This document shows, piece by piece, positions 1 to 8,620 of a stretch of 64,000 nt of DNA. Numbering within the stretch: the stretch's first letter is position 1; each line of letters begins with the position of its first letter. Under the pieces are notes generated by a model. It saw nothing but the letters and a program-made list of their open reading frames with translations. It did no database searches and was not told the DNA's origin. Where the stretch lies: NCBI GenBank assembly GCA_017431725.1, contig JAFRKN010000017.1, positions 1 to 64,000 of the forward strand, in the 5' to 3' direction. The DNA comes from Candidatus Saccharimonadota bacterium (GTDB taxonomy: Bacteria; Patescibacteriota; Saccharimonadia; Saccharimonadales; Saccharimonadaceae). The position numbers and the translations under genes are program-made.

Positions 1-2232
1 ATAATTATTATTTGCATCAGTAGAAGCTCCGAAGACGGAACTATTATAAGTATAAACACCTGAATTGGAACTAGAAATGGCAGTTTGGAGATTAGCGGCA
101 GTTTGAGTACCTTTAGTCATGGAAGCAACTTTATCATAAAGTAATTGTTTCCACTGAGCATAGAGAGTAATTGTCCCACCAGCTGCTGCAAGATTACTCA
201 CCGATTGCCCATCAGCATAACTTGTCCCACTGCCATTCGCTGCCGTGTTCCAGCCTGCAAAGATATAGTTTGTTCGGGTAAAGGAATTTGAAGTTAGATT
301 TACCGTATCCCCCACCGTAACAGTCTGATCACTCATTGTTCCTGAGCCACCATTGGCATTATATGAAATTGTGTATTCAGTGCTGGCTAAACACCTAATA
401 GAGACGCCGTAGTACTTATCGTAGTTATACGTACCTGGGTAAACACTTGTGCTACTCAGAAACAGGCGGTACGAATAGTTGCTAGTAACCGCAGTAGACG
501 ACCAATAGAACCCGCCGCTGCCCCTACTAGCGACCGACGACCCATAGGCGAAGCCAGAATAGAGGAAGTTGTTTGGATAAGTTCTAACTAGTTTACTGAC
601 TGGAGTAGCTTCTTCTGAACCTGTGTAATATGGAGTAGTAGAGCTATCATAGTTAGCAGGTAAAGTGCCATTGTTTAGTCCATCTACAATGAGGTTCCAG
701 AATTCATTATCATCATCAGATACTATTCTAGTTTTACTACCTCCTTTAGGTAATCGCCAACCAGAAGGGCAAAGGGAGGTAGCTGTAACGGACTGGTTGT
801 TGGTGTTATAGTAGCTAGTATCAGCGATAGCGGCTGACCAAGTGTAATAATTACCATAGGAATAGATGTTTTGGCCAGTACCAGTCATGTTATTAGTATT
901 TACATTGGGGTTAATGGTGCTATTAGTATTAGTGTTGTCGTTACGGTATCTAGGAAATCTATAGCCTGGATCATTAGTAGTACCAATATCAGAAAGGGTA
1001 GCTCCGTTTACTCCAGCAATATCACCAGAACCATCGGATTTATAGAGAGTGTTAGCAGTGGTAGAATTAGAGAAGTTAGCAGTTTCTGGTTGAGCCAGAC
1101 CAGAAAAGACTCCGCCAAAGGCTCCATTATTACTTTGGGTGTTCATTGGGGAGATATTGGCGGTATAGTCTAATCTGAGATTCTCAATCATCCAACAATT
1201 GCCATCAGCAAGTTTAGCTACAGCATAGGTGTCATTATCTCTTTGATCAGTTAAAGCAGTGACTTGACCTGTAGTCATGGAGGAACAGCCAGTCCAGTTC
1301 TGAATATTACCAGCTGATGGCACCCATATAGCATATAAAGTAATGATTTGTTCAGAATTAACTACGGTAGCATGAGAAATAAAGGAGGCATTAGCGGTAA
1401 TAGTTTCATTGGGTCCAAAGACTTGACCAGCTGCTTTAGCGGTGGCTAAGTCTGATTGGAAAGTAGCAGAGCCTGGATTCAATTGTATAGTAGACCAACC
1501 AGCAAAGCCATAACCAGTTCTTTTGTAATTAGAAGCAGCTAATGTGACTTCATCATCTTCATGCACATTATTATGGGTAATACCCATAGTAGTAGAAGAA
1601 TTAGCACCATTATCATTATATTGAATCTTGTAGATGGAACAATTAGCACTGGCAGTTAGATAATAAGTTACAGCATTATTGTTAGACATTTTATAAAGGC
1701 CTGGTTCAATAGTATTATCTACTGATACACCATAATAGACTGGTATAGTATCGCCACCCGAAGCTGAACCCGAAGCTTTAGTAATTAAAGTATTAGCAGC
1801 ACTAGAAAGCCCAATAAAGTTAGCTGAAGTAGCGGTAGTATTATTAGCAGTAGAGTATCCCCATGTGCCTAGATTCCCTTCTCCGACTAGAGCTTTGGGA
1901 GTAGAAACAGTACCAGTAGTAGTAGGAATAGTAGAAGTAGAAGTATTGTCTCCACCTTTATATAGAGCATTATCAGTAGGACCACCAATGGATAGAGTAT
2001 AGCCTAGTGGACAAGTAGAATTAACTACTACATTGTCCGTACCCATAGCTGCGCCATCAGCAGCAGAAGAGACATCTACTGAAACGATGCCAGAAGTAGA
2101 GAGAGTGGTAGTATAGGCCAAAACAAAATCAGAGCCTAGTGTAAGGCTACAACAAACACTAAAAACCAAGCCAGCTATAATAGCTACAGAAGTTTTTTTC
2201 GCTCCCAAAATATCTGTTTTGATAATTTTCAC
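1..2232 (-). CDS. Large secreted FISUMP / B-repeat surface protein (C-terminus beyond left edge)
   Basis: The frame is open for 744 codons from a GTG at 2232, preceded by an AAGAAGGG ribosome site, to the window edge. The N-terminus has a basic stretch and a hydrophobic segment (about residues 12-40), a signal peptide. An InlB/Listeria-Bacteroides-type B-repeat lies at about 204-300 (GYGFAGWST...TLYAIW). A FISUMP domain follows at about 307-612, with GNCWMIENLRLDY, SLCPSGWRLPKGG and GVSIRCLA. A second B-repeat is at about 619-694 (FAGWNTAANGSG...LYAQW). The last residues in view, SGVYTYNSSVFG, resemble the start of the DUF6273-like region of the protein at 26570-28663. The protein is probably exported and extracellular; its ligand is unknown. 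Confidence 0.85.
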   Translation of the reverse strand, partial: MKIIKTDILGAKKTSVAIIAGLVFSVCCSLTLGSDFVLAYTTTLSTSGIVSVDVSSAADGAAMGTDNVVVNSTCPLGYTLSIGGPTDNALYKGGDNTSTSTIPTTTGTVSTPKALVGEGNLGTWGYSTANNTTATSANFIGLSSAANTLITKASGSASGGDTIPVYYGVSVDNTIEPGLYKMSNNNAVTYYLTASANCSIYKIQYNDNGANSSTTMGITHNNVHEDDEVTLAASNYKRTGYGFAGWSTIQLNPGSATFQSDLATAKAAGQVFGPNETITANASFISHATVVNSEQIITLYAIWVPSAGNIQNWTGCSSMTTGQVTALTDQRDNDTYAVAKLADGNCWMIENLRLDYTANISPMNTQSNNGAFGGVFSGLAQPETANFSNSTTANTLYKSDGSGDIAGVNGATLSDIGTTNDPGYRFPRYRNDNTNTNSTINPNVNTNNMTGTGQNIYSYGNYYTWSAAIADTSYYNTNNQSVTATSLCPSGWRLPKGGSKTRIVSDDDNEFWNLIVDGLNNGTLPANYDSSTTPYYTGSEEATPVSKLVRTYPNNFLYSGFAYGSSVASRGSGGFYWSSTAVTSNYSYRLFLSSTSVYPGTYNYDKYYGVSIRCLASTEYTISYNANGGSGTMSDQTVTVGDTVNLTSNSFTRTNYIFAGWNTAANGSGTSYADGQSVSNLAAAGGTITLYAQWKQLLYDKVASMTKGTQTAANLQTAISSSNSGVYTYNSSVFGASTDANNNY

Positions 2233-2334
2233 TAAAACCCTTCTTTTTATTTCAGTGTGTGTATGGTCTAAATTATTTTTTTCTACTTTGGATCATATTT
2301 TTCGCACACTTATACTAATATAATAATGCTTATT

Positions 2335-2350
2335 CCTTTATAACACAAGC
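2335..2350 (-). promoter_or_regulatory. Probable extended -10 promoter of the FISUMP gene
   Basis: Read on the minus strand this is GCTTGTGTTATAAAGG. It closely matches GCTTGTGTTATAATGG before the DUF6273 gene (28.7 kb) and GCTTGTGGTATAATGG at 29.16 kb. No good -35 box is seen at the expected distance. It would give a leader of about 95 nt. The rest of 2233-2396 shows nothing further. Confidence 0.45.
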
Positions 2351-2396
2351 ATTTTTTATCATTTTTGCCAAAATTTCAAGTTTTCCACCAAAATTT

Positions 2397-3611
2397 TTAA
2401 TTATTTTTATATCCTTCCAATGTTACCTTCACTGCCGTTTCTTTTCCTTCCCGAAAAACCGTCAACTGTACCGTGTCGCCTGGTTTATATTCACCAATCA
2501 GTGAAGCTAGCGACCCCGCCACTCCAATCTTCTCACCATTTACCGCCGTTATAATATCCTTATCCTTCAAACCAGCCTTACTTGCCGGACTATCTTTAAT
2601 AATTGCTGAATAATTCGAACTGCTATAAAGATAAGCCCCGCTACTCACTGGCAAATTATACGCTTTCGCAATTTCTGGTGTAATTTCCACACTATATACT
2701 CCTAGATAAGTTCGTTCTGCCTTTCCAGTTTCAGTTAATTGCTGCAACATCCCTTTAACCGCAGAAATTGGAATTGCAAAACCCATATTTTCCGCCGAAG
2801 TCGAAGTCGCTGTATTAATACCAATTACTTCCCCTGCACCGTTCACCAAAGGCCCGCCTGAATTTCCCGAATTAATTGCTGCATCCGTCTGTATCATGTC
2901 CGAAAGCGTTTCGGCATTATAGCCTGAACTATCCGAAGCTGTGACCGATCTACCTGTCCCCGAAATAATCCCCACCGTTACGGTATTTTGATATTGTCCC
3001 AACGCATTACCAATCGCAATCACTTGTTGCCCCACCGTAATCGTTTTGGAATTTCCCAAGGTTGCCGGCTTCAAACCCGTAACATTCTCAATCTTCAAAA
3101 AAGATACGTCATTCAATGGATCTGTCGCCACCACTTTTACACCCTCATAAGTCGTCCCGTCAGCTAAAACCACGTTAATTTCGCTAGCCCCATTAATCAC
3201 ATGCTTGTTAGTAATAATATAACCATCTTCCGAAACAATGATTCCCGTTCCCGCCGCCGATGCGTCATAACTCTGTCCAAAGAAATTTGTCGTCTTTGTG
3301 GAAGTTACAATCGAAACCACACTTTCCGACACTTTATTGGCCACATCCGCAATTGAACCTTCCGCAAAATTCGCCGAATTTCCATCCGTCCCACTATTTA
3401 AAAATGTAATTGGTGTTGAAGCTTTTTCGTAGGCCAACCATCCCAAAGCCAGTCCTCCCCCACCACATACCATTGCTATCAATGCAAGCACAATCGCCAA
3501 ACCACTTTTGCTATTATTTTCTTTTGTCTGGCTATCCTGAATTTTTTCTATTTTTTGCGGTTCTTCCTTATTTTCCCCGTCAACAATTCTACCCATTTCT
3601 TTTATCTCCAT
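2397..3611 (-). CDS. htrA: HtrA/DegP-family membrane-anchored serine protease
   Basis: A 404-residue envelope protease for protein quality control. A cytoplasmic charged N-terminus (1-35) is followed by one membrane segment (about 37-60). The trypsin-like domain carries the triad His137 (TNKHVI), Asp168 (NDVSFLKI) and Ser251 (GNSGGPL). A single PDZ domain lies at about 310-400 (SPASKAGLKDKDIITAVNG). The start is placed at the ATG at 3611 because GGAGAAAA sits just before it; an in-frame start 16 codons upstream lacks a ribosome site and overlaps the upstream gene. It lies 10 nt after the membrane gene at 3622-4404, so the two are probably co-transcribed. Confidence 0.95.
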   Translation of the reverse strand: MEIKEMGRIVDGENKEEPQKIEKIQDSQTKENNSKSGLAIVLALIAMVCGGGGLALGWLAYEKASTPITFLNSGTDGNSANFAEGSIADVANKVSESVVSIVTSTKTTNFFGQSYDASAAGTGIIVSEDGYIITNKHVINGASEINVVLADGTTYEGVKVVATDPLNDVSFLKIENVTGLKPATLGNSKTITVGQQVIAIGNALGQYQNTVTVGIISGTGRSVTASDSSGYNAETLSDMIQTDAAINSGNSGGPLVNGAGEVIGINTATSTSAENMGFAIPISAVKGMLQQLTETGKAERTYLGVYSVEITPEIAKAYNLPVSSGAYLYSSSNYSAIIKDSPASKAGLKDKDIITAVNGEKIGVAGSLASLIGEYKPGDTVQLTVFREGKETAVKVTLEGYKNN

Positions 3612-3621
3612 TTTTTCTCCT

Positions 3622-4404
3622 TTAAATATTAAATATTGGATTACTAAACCATAAAACAATTATACTAATTAAAAGTATACCAAAAATCGCCGGGCCAATA
3701 ATATGCTTCAGCCTAAAATCATCCTGATATTTTATCATTGCCTGTCTTGCATAATTATAAACAAAAGCAAAAATTGTCAAAATAATAGCAATCTGCGGAA
3801 TTCTAATCCCAGTTGAACCAAAAGTATATATAATAGACCAGCTATAGCACAAAAAAGCCACTTCAGAAAATACCAAACCACACACTAGAGTAGTTAAAGT
3901 ATAATCTTTATCATCACTCTGCGCCAAAATATGCCGACTAGCCGCATAACCAATCAAAAAAGTTAATAACACTAGAACTATCACATCTAGATTAGACGAC
4001 ATAATCACCGCTGCCGAAACCCCCAAAAAAACCGCAAACAAAGATTGTACTAAATTTGCCGTTTCAGAAGAAAGTGGTTTTATAAAAAGTAGCCACACAC
4101 AATATATTAGCATCAGAAGAAAATCTACTACCAAAAATGCTCCTCCCGCATAAAACGCCAAAATCACAATGCTAATACCCACAATAATATCTACTAAATT
4201 GGATTTGATATTTAGCCAAAGATAGCGTTTCCGCACTGCAAAAACTCGCCATTTCGAAACCAAAACCAACAATATTCCTAGAATCGGGCTACTCGACAAA
4301 ACCGTGATCAAAACCGCCCCCACTCCCAGTAAAATATTTAAAAAAACATGTACCAAATTACTAGCTATATTTCTTGATTTTCTCGCCAAAACATAATCAG
4401 CCAT
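3622..4404 (-). CDS. Polytopic membrane protein of unknown function, upstream of htrA
   Basis: 260 residues, almost entirely hydrophobic, with about eight or nine predicted membrane helices and a basic N-terminus (LARKSRNIAS). I recognise no family motif. TATAAT (4413-4418 on the minus strand, preceded by TG as an extended -10) ends 8 nt before the ATG, so the message is probably leaderless. It is transcribed toward htrA with a 10 nt gap and divergently from lepB, which suggests a role in the envelope, but that is only context. Confidence 0.8.
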   Translation of the reverse strand: MADYVLARKSRNIASNLVHVFLNILLGVGAVLITVLSSSPILGILLVLVSKWRVFAVRKRYLWLNIKSNLVDIIVGISIVILAFYAGGAFLVVDFLLMLIYCVWLLFIKPLSSETANLVQSLFAVFLGVSAAVIMSSNLDVIVLVLLTFLIGYAASRHILAQSDDKDYTLTTLVCGLVFSEVAFLCYSWSIIYTFGSTGIRIPQIAIILTIFAFVYNYARQAMIKYQDDFRLKHIIGPAIFGILLISIIVLWFSNPIFNI

Positions 4405-4463
4405 ATACTTATATTATAACAAATTTTTCAAATTAAGCTTAAAATAATGTTATAATATTTCGT
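4405..4463. promoter_or_regulatory. Divergent promoters for the htrA operon and lepB
   Basis: Two extended -10 boxes, TGTTATAAT, face away from each other. The minus-strand TATAAT is at 4413-4418, 8 nt from the ATG of the membrane gene. The plus-strand TATAAT is at 4451-4456, 7 nt from the lepB ATG. No ribosome site fits between either box and its start codon, so both transcripts appear leaderless. Confidence 0.75.
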
Positions 4464-5132
4464 ATGAAACCGACATTTTTTCAAAAACATCCTTTATGCA
4501 AAGATCTCCTCAGTTTAATTTCTTTTATTCTTGCCGTTATTCTTGGCACTTTATTTTTGAACACTTTTATTTATCGTTCCTATAACGTCGTTGGTGGCAG
4601 TATGGAAAACACCCTCCACGAAGATGATCGCGTTATCGTCAATCGCGCCGCCGTCTCTTGGTCGCACTTTTTGGGTCAAGAATATGTCCCTGAACGTGGC
4701 CAAATTATCGTCTTCTTAAACGAAGACGAAGCAAAAGTCAAAGAATATCAAGCCGCTGGTGTTTCTAATCCTGTTACCTGTACCATCCCTTCTAATATCA
4801 ACGATCAATACATCATCAAACGCGTCATTGCCTTTCCAGGCGAACGCGTCACCGTAAAAGACGGTATTATGACTATTTATAACGAAGAACACCCCGAAGG
4901 ATTTATTTACGACAACGATTGGCGCCTCTCCGAAACTGACGGGCCCAAAGAACACACCTCTGGTGAAGTTGATCTAACCGTCCCCACAGGAGAGCTTTTC
5001 GTCTCCGGCGACAATCGTGAAGGTTCCAATTCTTGGGACTCCCGTAACGGGCTTGGTACTATTCCTTATTGTCGCATCATCGGTCCAGTCGTCTTCCGTC
5101 TCTTCCCACTCGATAAAATCAGAACCTTCTGA
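4464..5132 (+). CDS. lepB: Signal peptidase I
   Basis: A 222-residue S26-family peptidase that cleaves signal peptides from exported proteins at the outer face of the membrane. One N-terminal membrane segment (about 15-38) is followed by the nucleophile Ser46 in GGSMENTL, the general base Lys119 in IIKRVIAFPGE, and the late family box SGDNREGSNSWDSRNGLG. The start is fixed by the -10 box 7 nt upstream. It ends in TGA, read here as stop, which argues against a UGA=Gly code. The clients are presumably the secreted proteins seen across this window. Confidence 0.96.
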   Translation: MKPTFFQKHPLCKDLLSLISFILAVILGTLFLNTFIYRSYNVVGGSMENTLHEDDRVIVNRAAVSWSHFLGQEYVPERGQIIVFLNEDEAKVKEYQAAGVSNPVTCTIPSNINDQYIIKRVIAFPGERVTVKDGIMTIYNEEHPEGFIYDNDWRLSETDGPKEHTSGEVDLTVPTGELFVSGDNREGSNSWDSRNGLGTIPYCRIIGPVVFRLFPLDKIRTF

Positions 5133-5137
5133 ATAAC

Positions 5138-5293
5138 AAGTTTTATGAATTCTCTTTTTAGCTCGCCTGAGGTGAAAATTTGAAAAAATAATTTGATGGA
5201 AGCCTTCCGGTATTTCAGTACCGGCTTTCCATCACTATTTTTTCAAATTTTCAGCCTTTTTATGGCAAGCTAAAAAGAGAATTCATAAAACTT
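5138..5293. terminator. 156-bp long hairpin between convergent lepB and rmuC
   Basis: The outer arms 5138-5163 and 5268-5293 are perfectly complementary over 26 bp and end inward in AGCT. Inside is an asymmetric bulge, then an inner imperfect stem (GAAAATTTGAAAAAATA pairing with its complement near 5240-5260, then GATGGAA-GCC with GGCTTTCCATC) and a small apical stem CCGGTA...TACCGG. It fills the gap between two convergent genes and may end both transcripts. It has the layout of the hairpins at 19.6 and 54.3 kb but a different core. Confidence 0.85.
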
Positions 5294-5294
5294 A

Positions 5295-6416
5295 CTAATC
5301 CGACACGTCTCCAATCAACTTTACTGATTCGGCTTCTGGCAATTCTTCCACGTCTTTTAGTTTTCGCTCAATCGAACGCGAAGTCGTTTTTGCCGACTCA
5401 ATTTTATTAGCTGATTCTTGTAATTTTTTCTGTACTCCCTCTAAAAGCTCCGAAAACTTTCCAAATTGTGTTTTTACGGCTCCTAAAGTTTGCCAAACTT
5501 CTGCCGAACGTTTTTCAATTGCCACTGTTCTAAAGCCCATCAAAAGCCCTGACAACATCACAGGAAGCGTTGAAGGTGAAGCCACTGTGATATTATATTT
5601 CTTCCTAATTTCATCCGAAAGTCCCGTAATCCTTATAATTTCTGCATACAAAGACTCCGTCGGTACAAACATAATGCCAAAATTCGTCGTTTTGGGCGGG
5701 TCAATATATTTTGTCGATATTTTTTTAGCCTGCTCTTTTACGTCATTCGCCAAAGCTTTTTGATAAGTAACAATATCTGTTTTATTACCATTATCGTAAG
5801 CCGCAATCAATCTAGAATAATTTTCCACCGGAAATTTAGAATCAATTGGCAAAAATACATCAGCCTCTTTTCCTGGCATTTTCACGGCAAATTCTACTCT
5901 ATCATTTGAGCCCTGCTTTGTGATAACATTTTCTTCATATTGCGATTTATTCAAAATATCTTCTATGATTGCTCCAAGCTGTACTTCACCATAAATCCCT
6001 CGTGTTTTTACGCCTTCCATCACTTTCTTTAAATCTCCTACTCCCGTCGCTAAGTTTTTCATCTCTCCAAGTCCTTGATAAACTTGTGTTAGTTGTGTAG
6101 AAATTGACTTAAAACTCTCATTAAATCGTTTTTCTACGCTAGCTTTCAACTTTTCATCCACCGTTTCTCGCATCTCTTCTAATTTCTTTTCATTTCCACT
6201 TTGCAATCGTTCTAAATTTTCTGCAATTTCTTTTCGATTTTCTCGGAAATTTCGATCTATCACTGGATTTATCTTCCCAACTTCTCCTTCTACTCGAATC
6301 AATCTTTCTTCTAATTGCTTATAATCTTGTGATTTTTGTGGCTTAGATACTTTATAAATCAAAAATCCTATCATCCCCACAATAATCACCCCCAAAACAC
6401 CTAAAAATATTTCCAT
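5295..6416 (-). CDS. rmuC: RmuC-family DNA recombination protein
   Basis: 373 residues: an N-terminal membrane helix (about 3-20), a long coiled coil (about 25-115), then the RmuC domain (about 120-345) with family-typical stretches such as RGIYGEVQLGAIIEDIL, FLPIDSKFPVENYSRL and NFGIMFVPTESLYAEI. RmuC proteins are thought to limit inversions between repeats and carry a PD-(D/E)XK-like nuclease fold; the biochemical role is not settled. The start is placed at the ATG at 6416, since a GTG at 6422 would lie 1 nt from TATAAT (6424-6429). With the ATG the -10 box is 7 nt away, giving a leaderless message. Confidence 0.9.
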   Translation of the reverse strand: MEIFLGVLGVIIVGMIGFLIYKVSKPQKSQDYKQLEERLIRVEGEVGKINPVIDRNFRENRKEIAENLERLQSGNEKKLEEMRETVDEKLKASVEKRFNESFKSISTQLTQVYQGLGEMKNLATGVGDLKKVMEGVKTRGIYGEVQLGAIIEDILNKSQYEENVITKQGSNDRVEFAVKMPGKEADVFLPIDSKFPVENYSRLIAAYDNGNKTDIVTYQKALANDVKEQAKKISTKYIDPPKTTNFGIMFVPTESLYAEIIRITGLSDEIRKKYNITVASPSTLPVMLSGLLMGFRTVAIEKRSAEVWQTLGAVKTQFGKFSELLEGVQKKLQESANKIESAKTTSRSIERKLKDVEELPEAESVKLIGDVSD

Positions 6417-6423
6417 AATCACA

Positions 6424-6459
6424 ATTATATCACATCTTTTTTAAAAAATATGTTATAAT
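6424..6459. promoter_or_regulatory. Divergent -10 boxes for rmuC and tRNA-Thr
   Basis: The minus-strand TATAAT (6424-6429, TGTGATATAAT) serves rmuC. The plus-strand TATAAT (6454-6459, TGTTATAAT) ends 8 nt before the first base of the tRNA, so the precursor would have almost no 5' extension. Confidence 0.7.
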
Positions 6460-6467
6460 AATCCCAT

Positions 6468-6543
6468 GCCGTCTTAGCTCAGTTGGTAGAGCAGCCGCCT
6501 TGTAAGCGGCAGGTCATCAGTTCAAGTCTGATAGACGGCTCCA
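6468..6543 (+). tRNA. tRNA-Thr (TGT)
   Basis: A complete cloverleaf. The acceptor GCCGTCT pairs with AGACGGC, the D arm is GCTCAGTTGGTAGAGC, the anticodon stem GCCGC/GCGGC holds loop CTTGTAA with anticodon TGT, and the T arm has TTCAAGT. The discriminator is T and CCA is encoded at 6541-6543, followed by a T run. Confidence 0.95.
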
Positions 6544-6548
6544 TTTTT

Positions 6549-7217
6549 TTATTTGTGTTTAACTTTTGCACCATGATTTGAATCTTTTTCCAAATGGTGG
6601 TGATGATGACTAGAAATTTTCGGGAAAATAAATTCCAAACCAATTTTTATAATTACTAATGCAATCACTAAACTCACATACACCTCAATATCAACTTGCC
6701 AAATTAAATAAATTACCGCTGAGCCTAAAACCGCAACACTAATCAAAGTATCATTCATTGTTTCTGCTCCCGATGCCATTAAAACACTAGATTTAAATCT
6801 TTTACCAGCTTTTTTTAGATAGTCAGCTAATAAATATTTCGCTATAATACTAGCAATTAATACTATTATTGTCGGCAAAGAATATTCCACTTCGCCAGTC
6901 TCAAAGAATTTTTCCACAGATTCTACAATAATATGAATACCGACAATAATTATAATAAGTGCAATGGCAACAGTAGTCCAACGCTCAATTTTTTGACGCC
7001 TTTCTACTAATTTTTTATGGCTAGCTAATTTTTCGCTAATAATTACCAAAAATCCTGAAATTGCGTCAATAAAACTATGTGCTGCGTCCGAAATAATTGC
7101 AATTGAATTAGAAATTAATCCAACCACGATATTAAATATGCCAAGCAAAAAATTTATAAAAATAAATAACCACCCCGATTTCACAATTACTTTGCTACGT
7201 ATTTTATTCTCATCCAT
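6549..7217 (-). CDS. Cation diffusion facilitator (CDF) metal transporter, short form
   Basis: 222 residues with six membrane helices and the CDF metal-site motif DAAHSFID in helix 2 (HxxxD) and ETMND in helix 5. CDF proteins export Zn, Fe, Mn or Co against protons. The usual C-terminal cytoplasmic dimer domain of 80-100 residues is absent; instead a His-rich tail (HHHHH near 203, then more His and Lys) ends the protein and may bind metal. A TAGAAT box (7225-7230) ends 7 nt before the ATG, so the message looks leaderless. The metal specificity cannot be read from the sequence. Confidence 0.9.
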   Translation of the reverse strand: MDENKIRSKVIVKSGWLFIFINFLLGIFNIVVGLISNSIAIISDAAHSFIDAISGFLVIISEKLASHKKLVERRQKIERWTTVAIALIIIIVGIHIIVESVEKFFETGEVEYSLPTIIVLIASIIAKYLLADYLKKAGKRFKSSVLMASGAETMNDTLISVAVLGSAVIYLIWQVDIEVYVSLVIALVIIKIGLEFIFPKISSHHHHHLEKDSNHGAKVKHK

Positions 7218-7268
7218 ATTTAATATTCTAGCATATTCTGTTATAATAAATAAATAAAAGGAGATAAT

Positions 7269-8030
7269 ATGTTTAATTTAAAAGGAAAGGTAGCGGTTGT
7301 TTCAGGCGCTTCATCAGGGCTTGGCCAACAAATGGCACTAGCGCTCGCGAGACAAGGTGCCGATTTGGCAATTCTAGCCAGAAGAGTCGAAAGATTAACA
7401 GATTTTAAACCAAAACTAGAAAAAGCTGGGGCTAAAAAAGTTTTAGCTATCAAATGCGATGTTACTTCTACAGAAGATATAAATAACGCCGCAAAAATTG
7501 TAGAAAAAGAATTTAAAAGAGTTGATATTTTATTAAATTGCGCTGGTTCCTCCAAAGATAAAGGTGTTCTCGACATGACCGACGAGGAATGGGATTTTAC
7601 CATCGCCACCGACGAAACTTCTGTTTTTAAAATGACCCGGGCTTTTGCCAATATTATGAAAAAACACCAATACGGACGTATTATTAATATAGCATCAATG
7701 TATGGCTTGGTTGGCAATACCGAGATCCACACTGTAGCCTATCATGCTTCAAAAGGGGCAGTAGTCAATTTTACTAGGGCTGTCGCCGCCGAATTAGCCT
7801 TAGACGGAATTACTTGCAACGCAATTTGTCCAGGCTATTTTGAGACTGAACTCACCAAAGCTGTTTTGGATACCCCAAGATTTCAAGAATTTGCCAAAAC
7901 TCATGTTCCCATGCAAAGATACGGCAAACCAGGCGAATTAGACGCCGCTGTAGTCTTTTTAGCTTCAGAAGAAGCTTCTTATGTTACTGGGCTCATCATG
8001 CCAGTAGATGGTGGATATACTTGTATTTAA
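7269..8030 (+). CDS. SDR-family NAD(P)-dependent oxidoreductase (FabG / gluconate dehydrogenase-like)
   Basis: 253 residues, the normal classical-SDR length. The cofactor loop SGASSGLG is at 12-19, CDVTS near 63, NCAG at 90-93, catalytic Ser143, Tyr158 and Lys162 (YHASK), and the C-terminal YVTGLIMPVDGGYT signature is complete. At the place where classical SDRs have a conserved Asn there is Asp (TDETSVF, about 115), which is unusual. A GGAG site precedes the ATG and TGTTATAAT lies about 20 nt upstream. It forms an operon with the rubrerythrin 17 nt downstream. The substrate is unknown; in a fatty-acid-poor CPR cell a sugar or polyol is as likely as an acyl-ACP. Confidence 0.9.
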   Translation: MFNLKGKVAVVSGASSGLGQQMALALARQGADLAILARRVERLTDFKPKLEKAGAKKVLAIKCDVTSTEDINNAAKIVEKEFKRVDILLNCAGSSKDKGVLDMTDEEWDFTIATDETSVFKMTRAFANIMKKHQYGRIINIASMYGLVGNTEIHTVAYHASKGAVVNFTRAVAAELALDGITCNAICPGYFETELTKAVLDTPRFQEFAKTHVPMQRYGKPGELDAAVVFLASEEASYVTGLIMPVDGGYTCI

Positions 8031-8047
8031 TAATTTAAGGAGGAAAA

Positions 8048-8593
8048 ATGAAAACCAAGTATAGTGGCACAAAAACTGAAGAAAACCTTAAAAAAGCTCT
8101 AGCGGGAGAAAGCGAAGCTAGAAATAAATATGATTTTTTCGCCTCCAAAGCTAAAAAAGACGGCTACGAACAAATTGCCGCAATTTTTGCTGAAACCGCC
8201 TCAAACGAAAAAGAACACGCCAAATTATGGTACAAAGAATTGCACGGCGGAGCAGTAGAAGACACCGAAATCAATTTAGAAGCCGCTGCAGACGGCGAAA
8301 ATTACGAATGGACCGATATGTATAAAGGTTTTGCAGAGACTGCTCGCAAAGAAGGGTTCGAAGAATTAGCCAAAAAATTCGAAGGCGTCGCCGCCATCGA
8401 AAAATCACACGAAGAAAGATATCGCAAACTATTAAAAAATGTCAAAGATAAAAAAGTCTTTTCTAAAGATGGCGACACTATCTGGATTTGTCGAAATTGT
8501 GGTCATATCGTCATAGGTAGAAAAGCCCCCGAAATTTGTCCAGTTTGTAGTCATCCCCAAGCCTACTTCGAAATCAAAGCTACGAATTATTAA
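8048..8593 (+). CDS. Rubrerythrin
   Basis: 181 residues. The ferritin-like four-helix domain (about 8-140) has diiron ligand motifs ([26 protein letters not shown]). A rubredoxin-like Fe(SCys)4 domain at about 155-178 shows CRNCGH and CPVC. Rubrerythrin reduces hydrogen peroxide in anaerobes and microaerophiles, taking electrons from NAD(P)H through rubredoxin-type partners. A strong AAGGAGG precedes the ATG. It follows the dehydrogenase in the same transcript and is followed by a clear terminator, so the pair may link NAD(P)H turnover to peroxide defence. Confidence 0.95.
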   Translation: MKTKYSGTKTEENLKKALAGESEARNKYDFFASKAKKDGYEQIAAIFAETASNEKEHAKLWYKELHGGAVEDTEINLEAAADGENYEWTDMYKGFAETARKEGFEELAKKFEGVAAIEKSHEERYRKLLKNVKDKKVFSKDGDTIWICRNCGHIVIGRKAPEICPVCSHPQAYFEIKATNY

Positions 8594-8597
8594 AAAT

Positions 8598-8619
8598 TAG
8601 CCCTTCGGGGCTATTTTTT
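8598..8619 (+). terminator. Terminator of the SDR-rubrerythrin operon
   Basis: The stem TAGCCC/GGGCTA with a TTCG loop is followed by six T. It lies directly after the rubrerythrin stop and abuts the tRNA on the other strand. Confidence 0.85.
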
Positions 8620-8620
8620 A

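Noticed and set aside
4464-5132. Alternative genetic code (UGA as glycine, as in Gracilibacteria/SR1)
   Set aside because: lepB and the 47-aa gene end in TGA at the expected length, and conserved proteins carry no in-frame TGA.
7241-7732. 163-codon open frame antisense to the SDR gene
   Set aside because: It lies entirely opposite a well-supported oxidoreductase with catalytic motifs, has no ribosome site, and its protein (Ser/Leu-rich) is what the complement of an Ala/Lys-rich gene gives.
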